Part shown: positions 49,094 through 57,733 of the stretch, one piece after another
Layout of the letters: every line of letters begins with the position of its first letter
Position numbering within the stretch: position 1 is the first letter of the stretch
Assembly: GCA_963830545.1 (NCBI GenBank)
Contig: CAWHMK010000001.1
Location: 868,001 to 932,000, forward strand
Direction of reading: 5' to 3'
Length of the DNA: 64,000 nt
From: DATGJX01 sp963830545
GTDB lineage: Bacteria > Vulcanimicrobiota > Vulcanimicrobiia > Vulcanimicrobiales > Vulcanimicrobiaceae
Notes under the pieces: generated by a model
The model's input: only the letters and a program-made list of their open reading frames with translations
What the model was told of the DNA's origin: nothing
Database searches by the model: none
Program-made: the position numbers and the translations under genes

Positions 49094-49772
49094 TCGTATA
49101 ATACTCGGGCGCCATGCTCCAGCGGCCGTTTCCGTAGGAAAGCAGTGCGTTCGCGCGCGGCTTGGTGGGGCAGCAAAGCGGCGCCGACGGTCCGTAGTAC
49201 GGCCCGGTGAGCCGGACTGCGGAAAGCGCGCCGCGTCTGACGATGTTCGCGTCCAGGCTGCATCCGTTCTGCGCGTGCACGCGCTGTTCGATTCGGCCCT
49301 TCGTATTCGCGCCGAAAACCGTCACGTCGGCTTCGCCGCAATCCGCACCGGTCTGGTGATCCCAAACGACGACGTCCTGAATGCCTGCCCGTTCGAATTC
49401 ACCGGTTCCGACGATTTTCACGTCCTGCATCGGAAAATACATGTCGTCGCCATGCGCCTTCGTAACGCGCGAGAGCAGCTCGCCTTGGGCGTTCGGCAGC
49501 CGATACATGAGTTTCAACCCCTTCGCCGACGGCGCGTAAAACGACAGATACCATTGGTACACCGCGTCTTTGCCCAGTTGTCTGCCGGCAAGGGTCCGGC
49601 TCGCGACGACGTGCCACGCCGAATTCATTCCTTCGCCGGTCAAATACGCGAGAGTGTCTTGGACGATCCGGCCCGGCGGCGCGACGTCAAACTGAAACTT
49701 CGGCGCTGCGCCGGCAGATCCGGCGCAGAACGCAACGACCGCTAGCGCGAAGAGCACGTTAAATACCCGCAT
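49065..49772 (-). CDS. Exported protein of unknown function
   Basis: About 235 residues. A signal peptide (VFNVLFALAVVAFCAGSAGA) leads into PKFQFDVAPPGRIVQDTLAYL, a beta-rich stretch DDMYFPMQDVKIVGTGEFER and a Cys-containing tail (CSLDANIV, APLCCPTKPR). No family recognised. The ATG lies inside the upstream molybdopterin gene (14-base overlap), so it is probably transcribed with the cytochrome b and molybdopterin genes and may be a partner. The 3' end overlaps the DMT gene by 29 bases. Confidence 0.7.
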   Translation of the reverse strand: MRVFNVLFALAVVAFCAGSAGAAPKFQFDVAPPGRIVQDTLAYLTGEGMNSAWHVVASRTLAGRQLGKDAVYQWYLSFYAPSAKGLKLMYRLPNAQGELLSRVTKAHGDDMYFPMQDVKIVGTGEFERAGIQDVVVWDHQTGADCGEADVTVFGANTKGRIEQRVHAQNGCSLDANIVRRGALSAVRLTGPYYGPSAPLCCPTKPRANALLSYGNGRWSMAPEYYTISASLAAHR

Positions 49773-50499
49773 ACCATTCATAGCCCTGATCCTCCCAATA
49801 GCCGCCTTTGCCGCCGTAAAGCCTATCCATGGACGCAACGACCTCGATCCGCCGCACCCATTTTGCGCTCTTGTAGCCGAGCTGCGTGGGAACGGTGAGG
49901 CGAACCGGAGCTCCTCGATCCGGCACGATCGGTGTACCATTCTGCCGCAGCGCGAGCAACGTCTGCGGATGCGCGGCCTGCGCAAGGCTCAAACTCTCGT
50001 AGTACGGCATGCCGTTTGCATCGCGATCGAAGCTGTGAAAGACGGCGTAGCGCGCATCGGCAGCGGGACGCGCCATTGCGAGCACGTCGGCCAGGCGCAC
50101 GCCTTGCCACTGCGCGATCGCGCTCCAGCCTTCCACGCAATCGTGCCGCGTTATCTGCGTGACGTCGGTCAAGTGCTGGAGCTGCGCGAGCGTGAGACGC
50201 TGCGGAAAGTCCACCTTTCCGTCGACGACGAGTGCGTAGCCGCGAAAGCCGCCCGCGATCAGCGCACTGTACGTCGCGTCCGAGGGCGTGTCGAGCGAAT
50301 CCAGCGGAAAATCCGCGGAGACGTCGCGAGGTGCGTATTCTCGAACGCTGCCGCGCGTGCCGATCGCGCTCTCGTTCAAGCCTTCGGCTTTTTCCAGCAC
50401 GTTGTGAAAACCCGCGTTGTCGTTCAATTTCGTGCCGATTGCCGAGCACCCGGAAAGCGCGGCGGCAACGCTCGTCGCGATGAAGACGGTACGCTTCAT
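49759..50499 (-). CDS. Molybdopterin-dependent oxidoreductase (YedY/MsrP-like lipoprotein)
   Basis: A 246-residue protein whose N-terminus MKRTVFIATSVAAALSGC ends in a lipobox-like Cys. The core of the sulfite-oxidase/YedY fold is visible: FPQRLTLAQLQHL, then the cofactor Cys block QITRHDCVEGWSAIAQWQG, and LVPTQLGYKSAKWVRRIEVV (here VRLTVPTQLGYKSAKWV). Such enzymes reduce oxidised methionine or other periplasmic sulfoxides using molybdopterin. The following gene (upstream on this strand) is a membrane cytochrome b with an overlapping stop, forming a YedYZ-like pair. Confidence 0.85.
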   Translation of the reverse strand: MKRTVFIATSVAAALSGCSAIGTKLNDNAGFHNVLEKAEGLNESAIGTRGSVREYAPRDVSADFPLDSLDTPSDATYSALIAGGFRGYALVVDGKVDFPQRLTLAQLQHLTDVTQITRHDCVEGWSAIAQWQGVRLADVLAMARPAADARYAVFHSFDRDANGMPYYESLSLAQAAHPQTLLALRQNGTPIVPDRGAPVRLTVPTQLGYKSAKWVRRIEVVASMDRLYGGKGGYWEDQGYEWYAGI

Positions 50500-51347
50500 A
50501 GTGAGCGGCGCTCCGGCTGAGTCTCCGCGCCCGCCATGCGGGGTCCCACTTTTGATTCGTAGGCCAACGTGTACCAGCCCGTCACCATCGAGCGAAGATG
50601 GTTGAAGACGCCGGTGGTCAGCACGAGCGCGACGTGCGCGACGAAGAAGCCGATCAGCGCGAGCATCAGCACGAAATGCCAGAGGCGCGCGAACTGGCGG
50701 CCGCCGAAGGCTTGCGTGAGCCACGGAAACCATGCGTCGAATCCCGGCGAGAGCGCGAGTCCGCTGAGCACGATGAGCGGCGCGAAGACGAACAACACGA
50801 GCGTGTACGCGAATTTCTGCAGCGGGTTGTATTTGCCGTGCGGCGGCGGCGTCTCGCGCAGCTTCAAATAATACAGTTGCATGGGGACGAGTTTGGGCAC
50901 GTCGCTCGGGCGCAAAAGCAGTTCCGTGAGATCGCCGCGCGCGAGCGCCCAAATCAGGTACGCAATCCCGCAAACGATCATAATCCAGGCGAAGAACAGA
51001 TGCCAGCGTCTGCCGTCGGCGAGATCCTGGTATGCAGGAATCGTGATCCATCCAGGAAAGGCGCGCGGCGATTTGCCGCCCATGCCGTCGTCCGTCCAGC
51101 CGAGCCAGCCGGTGGTCGTGAAGGTGCGTCCGGCGATCGTCGTGGTTCCGAGGCCCTCGCGCGGTGCGTCGATGGAGAGCACCCGATGCTGCGCGTCGGT
51201 TTTGTCCGACGCATCCAGGAAGGGCGCCGCGTTGAAAATTTGCAGCCCGCTGCTGACGAGCGCGAGAAAGGCGAGGAAAAACAGCCAGTGCGTCAGCCGC
51301 GTAGCGACCGAGTGGCGGTAAACCTTCTTGCGCTGCTCAATCATCAT
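50496..51347 (-). CDS. Membrane cytochrome b561-type subunit
   Basis: A 283-residue protein with four or more helices. The N-terminal YRHSVATRLTHWLFFLAFL carries the first haem His, WHLFFAWIMIVCGIAYLIW the second, and LWHFVLMLALIGFFVAHVAL the later ones, matching the Ni/Fe-hydrogenase/thiosulfate-reductase cytochrome b family. It passes quinol electrons to the molybdopterin lipoprotein, with which it is coupled (ATGA). It is the first gene of this reverse-strand module. Confidence 0.87.
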   Translation of the reverse strand: MMIEQRKKVYRHSVATRLTHWLFFLAFLALVSSGLQIFNAAPFLDASDKTDAQHRVLSIDAPREGLGTTTIAGRTFTTTGWLGWTDDGMGGKSPRAFPGWITIPAYQDLADGRRWHLFFAWIMIVCGIAYLIWALARGDLTELLLRPSDVPKLVPMQLYYLKLRETPPPHGKYNPLQKFAYTLVLFVFAPLIVLSGLALSPGFDAWFPWLTQAFGGRQFARLWHFVLMLALIGFFVAHVALVLTTGVFNHLRSMVTGWYTLAYESKVGPRMAGAETQPERRSL

Positions 51348-51403
51348 TTTACCGGTAACGCCTGCGAGGCGAGAACAGATTAAAGCGAGAACCCCGGCGA
51401 GCC

Positions 51404-52189
51404 ATGGCCAACCCTGTTCTCGAGCGCCGAACGGCGGGCTGCGTTGCCGAAGTGCGCCTGAATCGCCCCGACGTTCGCAATGCTTTCAACGCAGAGCTCA
51501 TCGCCGCCCTCACGGCGGCGTTCGAAGATCTCGCTCGAGACGACAGCGTGCGCGCGGTCGTCCTTTCCGGCGAAGGCAAAGTGTTTTGCGGCGGCGCGGA
51601 CATTTCATGGATGCGCGGCTCGCTCGACCTTTCGTACGAGCAAAACCTGTCCGGCGCGCAAGCGATGTCCGAGATGTTCCGGACGATCGATCGCTGCCCC
51701 AAACCGGTCATCGGCAGAGTGCACGGCGCCGCACTCGGCGGCGGCGCGGGATTGGCCGCGGTCTGCGACGTGGTCCTTGCAAGCGCAGATGCGATCTTCG
51801 GCTTCACCGAAGTGAAGCTCGGCATTATTCCCGCCGTCATCTCGCCGTTCGTCCTTGCAAAAATCGGGCTGAGCAACGCTCGCGCGCTGTTTCTCACCGG
51901 GGAACGCTTCGATGCGAAGCGCGCAATGCACATCGGCCTGGTGCATGAAGTCGTCGTAGCCGACACGCTCGACGTCTGCATCGAACGCATCACCGATGAG
52001 ATCGCAAGCGCCGGGCCGGCCGCGGTTGCGGCGGCAAAAGCGCTCCTTCCGCGGGTGACGGCCGCGACGTACGACGCTTCGCGGGACGTCACCGCCGAAG
52101 CAATTGCGCGAGTGCGCACGTCCGCGGAAGGGCAAGAAGGATTGCGCGCGTTTTTGGAACGCCGGAAAGCCGGCTGGATCGCGCAATGA
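51404..52189 (+). CDS. Enoyl-CoA hydratase/methylglutaconyl-CoA hydratase
   Basis: A 261-residue crotonase-fold protein. It has AVVLSGEGKVFCGGADISWM, the oxyanion-hole segments GAALGGGAGLAAVCDVVLAS, and TEVKLGIIPAVISPF. In the leucine pathway methylglutaconyl-CoA hydratase (LiuC) makes HMG-CoA. Adjacency to MCC alpha and HMG-CoA lyase supports that role, although crotonases are broad. Its TGA overlaps the mccA ATG (ATGA). Frame intact. No preceding promoter was resolved. Confidence 0.85.
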   Translation: MANPVLERRTAGCVAEVRLNRPDVRNAFNAELIAALTAAFEDLARDDSVRAVVLSGEGKVFCGGADISWMRGSLDLSYEQNLSGAQAMSEMFRTIDRCPKPVIGRVHGAALGGGAGLAAVCDVVLASADAIFGFTEVKLGIIPAVISPFVLAKIGLSNARALFLTGERFDAKRAMHIGLVHEVVVADTLDVCIERITDEIASAGPAAVAAAKALLPRVTAATYDASRDVTAEAIARVRTSAEGQEGLRAFLERRKAGWIAQ

Positions 52190-54041
52190 TCCGGCGGCTG
52201 CTCGTTGCAAATCGCGGCGAGATCGCCGTGCGCGTTGCGCGCGGCGCGCGCGAACTGGGCATCTCGCCCGCCGGCATCTATTCGGAAGCGGATGAACGCG
52301 CCTACCATCTGCAATTCATGGATGAGGCTGCGTGCGTCGGTCCTGCGCCCGCCCCTGAATCCTATTTGAACATCGAGGCGGTCGTCGCAGCGGCCAAAGC
52401 CTTGGGTGCCGACGCGGTGCATCCCGGCTACGGCTTTCTTTCCGAACGCGCGGAGTTTGCGCAGGCGGTTCGCAAGGCCGGTTTGACGTTCGTCGGGCCT
52501 ACTCCCGAATCGATGGCCGCAATGGGCAGCAAAATCGAAGCGAAGCGGCGCGTTCGCGAATCGGGCGTGCCGGTCGTTCCGGGGTACGACGGCGAGAGCC
52601 AGTCGCCGGCGCATCTGCGCGAAGAGGCAAAACGCGCCGGCTTTCCGCTGCTGATCAAAGCGAGCGCCGGCGGCGGCGGCCGCGGCATGCGCGTCGTGGA
52701 TCGCCTGGAGCAATTCGACGAAGCGCTCGAGGCTGCAAAGCGTGAAGCGCTGGCCGCTTTCGGCAACGATGCGGTGCTGCTCGAACGCTACTTGCGCCGG
52801 CCGCGGCACATCGAGTTTCAAGTGCTCGGCGACGCCCACGGCAATCTCATCCATCTGGGCGAGCGCGAATGTTCCATTCAGCGCCGGCATCAAAAAGTGG
52901 TGGAGGAAGCGCCGTCGGTCGCCCTCTCGCCGGAATTGCGAGCGGAAATGGGAGCTGCTGCAGTGCGCGCCGCCAAATCCGTGGACTACGTCAATGCCGG
53001 CACATGCGAGTTCATGCTCGACGAAGACGGCAAGTACTACTTTCTCGAGATGAACACGCGCCTGCAGGTCGAGCATCCGGTTACCGAACTCGCGTACGGG
53101 ATCGATCTCGTTCACTGGCAGACTGCGCATCGCGAGCGGCGAGCGCTTGACGCTCGCGCAAGACGGCGTCCAGCCGCGCGGATGGGCGATCGAAACACGC
53201 GTGTACGCAGAAGACCCGGCGAACCACATGCTGCCGTCGACCGGCACCATTACCGCGTGGAATCCGCCGGAAGGGCCCGGCATTCGCGTCGACGCAGGCG
53301 TGCAGCGCGGCAGCGAGGTTTCCGTTTATTACGATCCGATGCTCGCGAAACTGATCGTGTGGGGCGAGGATCGCGCCGCCGCCATCGAGCGGCTCACGCT
53401 CGCGCTCGAAGATTTCGAGATCGGCGGAATTCGCGCGAACGTTCCGCTGCTGCTCTGGATTGCGCGTGACGAGGCGTATCGCGCGGGCGATACGACGACG
53501 CAATTTCTCGCCGAGCGCTTGGACGAATCGATTTTTTCGACTCCGCAGGTTTCGAAAGAAGCGCTCGAAGCGGCTGCGTCGGCCCTGCTGCGCGGCGCAA
53601 ACGCGCCGTGGCGGCTCGGGGGCGTCGGCATTCCGCTGCGTTTACAAGTGAACGGCTGCGACGTCGTCGATGGAAGCGACCGCCACTGCGGATCCGAACG
53701 TCTGGAAAATAAGCGGAGCGTATTCCGGCGAATTGCACGTCAGCGGCAAACATGCAGCTGGCGCCGCCGTTCGTTTCAGCGAGCCGCCGTCCGCCGATGC
53801 CGGCGCGCACCACGGACAAGGCGCAACGAACGGAAGCATTCTCGCGCCGATGCCGGGCAAGATCGTGAAAATCGCCGTGCAAAACGGCGATGCCGTCAGC
53901 GCGCACGATTTGCTGATCGTGCTCGAGGCGATGAAGATGGAACATCGCATCGAGGCGCCGGGGGATGGAACCGTCGGAGCAGTTCACGTACGCGAAGGCG
54001 ACATCGTTCCGGGCAACACGCTGCTCGTCGAACTGCAGTGA
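52186..54041 (+). CDS. mccA: Biotin carboxylase subunit, methylcrotonoyl-CoA carboxylase alpha (frameshifted)
   Basis: About 618 residues. The biotin carboxylase domain opens RRLLVANRGEIAVRVARGAR, with GYGFLSERAEFAQA, the ATP-grasp loop KASAGGGGRGMRVV, ERECSIQRRHQKVVEEAPS and LEMNTRLQVEHPVTE. The C-terminal biotin-carrier domain has LIVLEAMKMEHRIEAP, with the biotinylated Lys in EAMKM. Shifts fall near 53125 and 53655. Together with mccB it forms the carboxylase of leucine catabolism. It is coupled to both neighbours by four-base overlaps. Confidence 0.92.
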
Positions 54042-54832
54042 TACCGCGAACGGTCGTCATGGTGCCGGGCTACAACGAGCCGCCCGAACACTTCGACCTG
54101 CTGCGGCTCGGAACGCCGGAAGTCGCGGGCCTGGATGCATACGGAATCGAATCCATCACCTTCGCGGAATTCAACGACACGCTGATGGAGCGCATCGACC
54201 GCTTCGCGCAGTTCATAACGACCTTACAGAATTCGGGCCGAACGTTTCCCATCGGGCTCGTCGGGTACTCGCTGGGCGGTCTGGTCGTGCGAGGCTTCTT
54301 GCGCCGGTATCCGAACCGCGCGAGCGAAATCAGTCACACGATCATGATCGCGACGCCGAATTGGGGCGTGCAAACGTTTGCGCTGCCGCAGTTTTACGCG
54401 ATGCTGCGCACGCCCGACAAAGCGTTCGGCGACATGGACATCTACGCCGAATTCATTCATTGGCTCAACGGCACCGACGGACACTGGCAGATCACGCCGC
54501 GCGGCTGGCGCGACTGGGTGCTCGACGCGGAGCCTTGGGTCGGGCCGCCGGGCGCGAAGATGCTGTCCATCGTCGGCCTGGTGCCCGCGCGCGGCGGCGA
54601 CAACGACGGCCTGGTGTGGGGCGATTCCGCGACGCTCGGAAGCCGCATTCCCGCGCATTTCATCGTCGGGCCCTACTGCAACCACATGAACGTCATCGGG
54701 CATTTCGATCCGCTCATCATGCTGAGCAAGGGATTTTTGGCGAACGATCGCGTGTGGCCGCTGACGCTGCGCGCCGTCACGCGTTTTTTGGGAGCGGAGT
54801 CCCGTTCCCGCGTCGAACGTTCCGGCGCGTGA
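54038..54832 (+). CDS. Alpha/beta-hydrolase (lipase-like)
   Basis: A 264-residue hydrolase. It starts VIPRTVVMVPGYNEPPEHF, with the nucleophile elbow GLVGYSLGGLVVRGF, and later ATPNWGVQTFALP and GDNDGLVWGDSA and HMNVIGHFDP, which supply the acid and His. It resembles bacterial triacylglycerol lipases and PGAP1-like esterases. A function inside a leucine-degradation operon is unexpected. Perhaps it releases CoA thioesters or acyl groups, which is inference. The GTG overlaps mccA (GTGA). Confidence 0.8.
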   Translation: MIPRTVVMVPGYNEPPEHFDLLRLGTPEVAGLDAYGIESITFAEFNDTLMERIDRFAQFITTLQNSGRTFPIGLVGYSLGGLVVRGFLRRYPNRASEISHTIMIATPNWGVQTFALPQFYAMLRTPDKAFGDMDIYAEFIHWLNGTDGHWQITPRGWRDWVLDAEPWVGPPGAKMLSIVGLVPARGGDNDGLVWGDSATLGSRIPAHFIVGPYCNHMNVIGHFDPLIMLSKGFLANDRVWPLTLRAVTRFLGAESRSRVERSGA

Positions 54833-55740
54833 GCCTTCCAAACTTCGTCACCGTTTGTGAAATGGGCGCCCGCGACGGCCTGCAGAACGAGCATGCCGTG
54901 ATCTCCACGGACGACAAGGTGCGCTACATCGATCTGCTCTCCGAGTCCGGTTTGCCGCTGATCGAAGCGACGTCGTTCGTGAGCCCGAAAGCGATCCCGC
55001 AGCTCGCCGACGCGGCGGAAGTATTCACGCGCATTCGCAAGCGTCCGGGGGTACGATACCCCGTGCTCACTCCGAACGTCAGGGGCCTGGAACGCGCCAA
55101 AGCCGCCGGCGCCGATGCCATTGCGGTTTTCACGGCCGCATCCGAAGCATTCACGAAGCGGAACATCAACATGACGATCGACGAATCGATCGAAACGTTT
55201 CGCGACGTCGTGCGGAACGCCAAAGACAACAACCTGTGGGTTCGCGGTTACGTTTCGACCGCTTTCGGTTCGCCATTCGGCGACGAAGTGACGCCGGAGG
55301 CCGTCGCCGCCGTGTGCCGCAGACTGCTCGACCTGGGCTGCGACGAAATTTCCATCGGAGACACGATTGGCGTCGGCGTTCCGACGCAGGTGGACGAACT
55401 GATGCCGATGCTGCTGCGGGACGTGCCGATCGAGAAAATCGCCTTTCACTTTCACGACACGCGCGGCACGGCGCTTGCGAACGTGCACGCCGCGCTGGAA
55501 CATGGCGTCGCGATCTTCGATTCGAGCAGCGGCGGTTTGGGAGGCTGTCCCTATGCGCCGGGTGCGACCGGCAACCTGGGGACCGAAGATTTGCTGTACA
55601 TGGTGCACGGCATGGGCATCGAAACCGGCGTCGATCTCGCGAAAGTGCGAGCGGCATCGCGCTTCATCGCGGGGGTGCTGGGACACGACCTGACGAGCAA
55701 GGCGTTTCAGGCGCTGGAACGTTCGGCGGCAAACGCGTGA
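54829..55740 (+). CDS. Hydroxymethylglutaryl-CoA lyase
   Basis: A 303-residue TIM-barrel enzyme splitting HMG-CoA to acetyl-CoA and acetoacetate, the last step of leucine degradation. The start block CEMGARDGLQNEHAVIST has the catalytic Arg and Asp, FHFHDTRGTALANVHAALEHGV has the metal-binding His, and the signature GGLGGCPYAPGATGN contains the catalytic Cys. Frame intact. GTG start at 54829 coupled to the lipase stop. It anchors the identification of the whole cluster. Confidence 0.95.
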   Translation: MSLPNFVTVCEMGARDGLQNEHAVISTDDKVRYIDLLSESGLPLIEATSFVSPKAIPQLADAAEVFTRIRKRPGVRYPVLTPNVRGLERAKAAGADAIAVFTAASEAFTKRNINMTIDESIETFRDVVRNAKDNNLWVRGYVSTAFGSPFGDEVTPEAVAAVCRRLLDLGCDEISIGDTIGVGVPTQVDELMPMLLRDVPIEKIAFHFHDTRGTALANVHAALEHGVAIFDSSSGGLGGCPYAPGATGNLGTEDLLYMVHGMGIETGVDLAKVRAASRFIAGVLGHDLTSKAFQALERSAANA

Positions 55741-56888
55741 TCGTTCGCGCGGGCGTTCTCTACGACGGCACGATGAACGCGCCGCGCCGCAACGCGGACG
55801 TCATCGTCGAGAACGGATCCGTCAGCGCAATCCGGGATGCAACCGGCGAGTGCGATCGCGAGGCGGCCTGCGTGACCCCCGGTATGGTAAATGCGCACGT
55901 GCACTTGGAGATGAGCGGCCAGCCCGATCCGATGGAGATCGTCCACCAATACACGCCGATCCAGCGCGCTCTCCATGCCGTGGAAAATGCGCGCAAAACG
56001 TTGCTCGCCGGCGTGACGACGGTGCGCGACGTGGGGTCGAGCAATGCGATCGCCATAGACGTTCGCGATGCGATCGAACAGGGCCGCATACCCGGTCCGC
56101 GCATGCGCGCTGCAGGAAACGTGCTGTGCATGACCGGCGGTCACGGATGGCCGATCGGACGCGCGATCGACAGTCCGTGGGAAGCGCGCAAAGCGGTGCG
56201 CGAACAACGTTTGGCCGGCGCCGACTGCATCAAACTCATTGCGACGGGCGGCGTTCTGACGAAAGGCGCCGTGCCCGGAATCGCGCAGCTGACCGTCGAG
56301 GAAATGAGCGCCGCCTGCGAAGAGGCGCACCGGCACGCAATGCGCGTGGGCGCGCACGCGATCGGCACGGAAGGCATCAAAAATGCACTGCGCAGCGGAG
56401 TCGATTCCATCGAACACGGACACATGCTCGACGACGAGGCGATCGTGCTTTTCAAAGAGCGCGGGGCATACCTCGTGCCGACGCTCGCCGCGCCGTCCTG
56501 CATTTTAGAGCATGCCGAAAGCGGTGGACAGCCCGACTACGTCGTGCGCAAAGCGCGCGAAATCAACCAGCACATGCTTCGCAACGTGCGTAAGGCATTC
56601 GAATCGGGCGTAAAGATCGCCGGCGGTTCGGACGCAGGCACGCCGTTCAACTACCACGAGAAGTATGCGGACGAAATCGTGCTGATGCATACCCTGCTCG
56701 GCATGACGCCGCAGCAGGCGCTGCACGCCGCCACCGCCGTCGCGGCCGAACTCGTGGGCTTGCATCGCGGCGTAGTCGAAGCGGGCGAGCCGGCGGATCT
56801 GCTGCTGCTCGACGCGGACATCGACCGCGACCTGAACGCGCTCGCACGCCCGGCCGCGGTCGTCAAGAACGGTGCCTTCGTTACGTAG
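55737..56888 (+). CDS. Amidohydrolase family protein (imidazolonepropionase/prolidase-like)
   Basis: A 383-residue TIM-barrel metal hydrolase: the HxH block GMVNAHVHLEMSG, then GVTTVRDVGSS, CIKLIATGGVLTKGAVPG, a metal His in GAHAIGTEGIKN, EHGHMLDDEAIVLFKERG and the final Asp in AGGSDAGTPFNYH. It is most like the imidazolonepropionase-related amidohydrolases that cleave cyclic amides or dipeptides. It is coupled by GTGA to HMG-CoA lyase, and its tail overlaps the opposite VOC gene by eight bases. Confidence 0.85.
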   Translation: MIVRAGVLYDGTMNAPRRNADVIVENGSVSAIRDATGECDREAACVTPGMVNAHVHLEMSGQPDPMEIVHQYTPIQRALHAVENARKTLLAGVTTVRDVGSSNAIAIDVRDAIEQGRIPGPRMRAAGNVLCMTGGHGWPIGRAIDSPWEARKAVREQRLAGADCIKLIATGGVLTKGAVPGIAQLTVEEMSAACEEAHRHAMRVGAHAIGTEGIKNALRSGVDSIEHGHMLDDEAIVLFKERGAYLVPTLAAPSCILEHAESGGQPDYVVRKAREINQHMLRNVRKAFESGVKIAGGSDAGTPFNYHEKYADEIVLMHTLLGMTPQQALHAATAVAAELVGLHRGVVEAGEPADLLLLDADIDRDLNALARPAAVVKNGAFVT

Positions 56889-57270
56889 TCTTGCGGCGGT
56901 GCAGGCAAAACGAATTGCCTTCCGTGTCGGTGGCCCACGCCATGTCGCACGACGGCAGCTCGGTGAAGTCGAACTGCACGTTCGCGCCGGCTTGTCTTGC
57001 GCGTTCCACGGCGGCCTTGACGTCCGCAACGGCAAACATCACACCGCCGCTTTCATGCCATGGCGAGCCGGGCATGTAACCCAGCCCGAACGTGCCTCCA
57101 TTCGGCAGGTCGTACTCGACGAACGATCCGCCTCCGCCGCCGCTGATCTCGGCGGTCGGCACGAGTCCGAGCACACGTTCGTAAAAGGTTCTCGCGCGCT
57201 GAAAATCTTGGGTCATGTAATAGACTGCGTCGATGCCGGTCGCGGTCGTGGTCGCTGTTGCCGTTGCCAT
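56881..57270 (-). CDS. VOC-family (glyoxalase-like) protein, copy 2
   Basis: A 129-residue protein with the betaalphabetabetabeta fold: GIDAVYYMTQDFQRARTFYERVLGL, EYDLPNGGTFGLGYMPG, and AWATDTEGNSFCLHRRK with the metal Glu (DTEGN). It resembles dioxygenase or resistance VOC members. ATG 57270 lies one base before the neighbour's stop. A similar protein is encoded immediately upstream, so the two arose by duplication and form an operon under the divergent WYL regulator. Confidence 0.82.
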   Translation of the reverse strand: MATATATTTATGIDAVYYMTQDFQRARTFYERVLGLVPTAEISGGGGGSFVEYDLPNGGTFGLGYMPGSPWHESGGVMFAVADVKAAVERARQAGANVQFDFTELPSCDMAWATDTEGNSFCLHRRKTT

Positions 57271-57271
57271 G

Positions 57272-57667
57272 TTATCCAACACTCCCATCGTTACGGTGAT
57301 GCAAACAAATCGTATTGCCCTCGGTATCCTCGCACCAGGTCATCGTGCACACCGAGGTTTCGAACGGGCCGCCGAGTATCTTGCCGCCGGCTTTGGGAAC
57401 GCGGTCCGTCACGTCCGCCACGTCGTGCACGGAAAGCATGACCCCGCCGCACTCCCGCCACGGCGCGTCGCCGTTTTTTCCCAGGCCGAACGTCTGCCCC
57501 GAGGGCAACTCGTATTCGACGCCGGTCCACTCGCCCGACTCGCTCACGAAAGTGGGCACGAACCCGAGCGCCCCTTCGTAAAACGCGCGAGCGCGCGCCA
57601 CGTCTTTGACCATGTAGTACACGGCGTCGATGCCGCGCGGGGCCGAAGTTTTCATTTCTGTCGTCAT
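57272..57667 (-). CDS. VOC-family (glyoxalase-like) protein, copy 1
   Basis: About 131 residues with the same fold and blocks (GIDAVYYMVKDVARARAFYEGALGF, EYELPSGQTFGLGKNG, WCEDTEGNTICLHHR). ATG 57667 gives a 10-residue leader. An ATG at 57655 is an alternative. It is the first gene of the pair and is divergent from the regulator over 66 bases that contain a TGACA/TGTCA repeat. VOC proteins of this type often bind small electrophiles or antibiotics. Confidence 0.82.
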   Translation of the reverse strand: MTTEMKTSAPRGIDAVYYMVKDVARARAFYEGALGFVPTFVSESGEWTGVEYELPSGQTFGLGKNGDAPWRECGGVMLSVHDVADVTDRVPKAGGKILGGPFETSVCTMTWCEDTEGNTICLHHRNDGSVG

Positions 57668-57692
57668 GCTCCACAGGATAACCGGGCATATA

Positions 57693-57707
57693 TGACACAT
57701 GCTGTCA
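57693..57707. promoter_or_regulatory. Inverted-repeat operator candidate TGACA-N5-TGTCA
   Basis: TGACA and TGTCA flank CATGC in the divergent intergenic region between the VOC pair and the WYL regulator. The position is right for a regulator operator that would control both directions. Binding is inferred. Confidence 0.5.
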
Positions 57708-57733
57708 GGTATGCTCGGGCGCGCAGGCTAAAA

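Noticed and set aside
57233..57733. Long upstream extension of the WYL regulator
   Set aside because: It is the antisense of the VOC gene. The HTH begins directly at ATG 57734.
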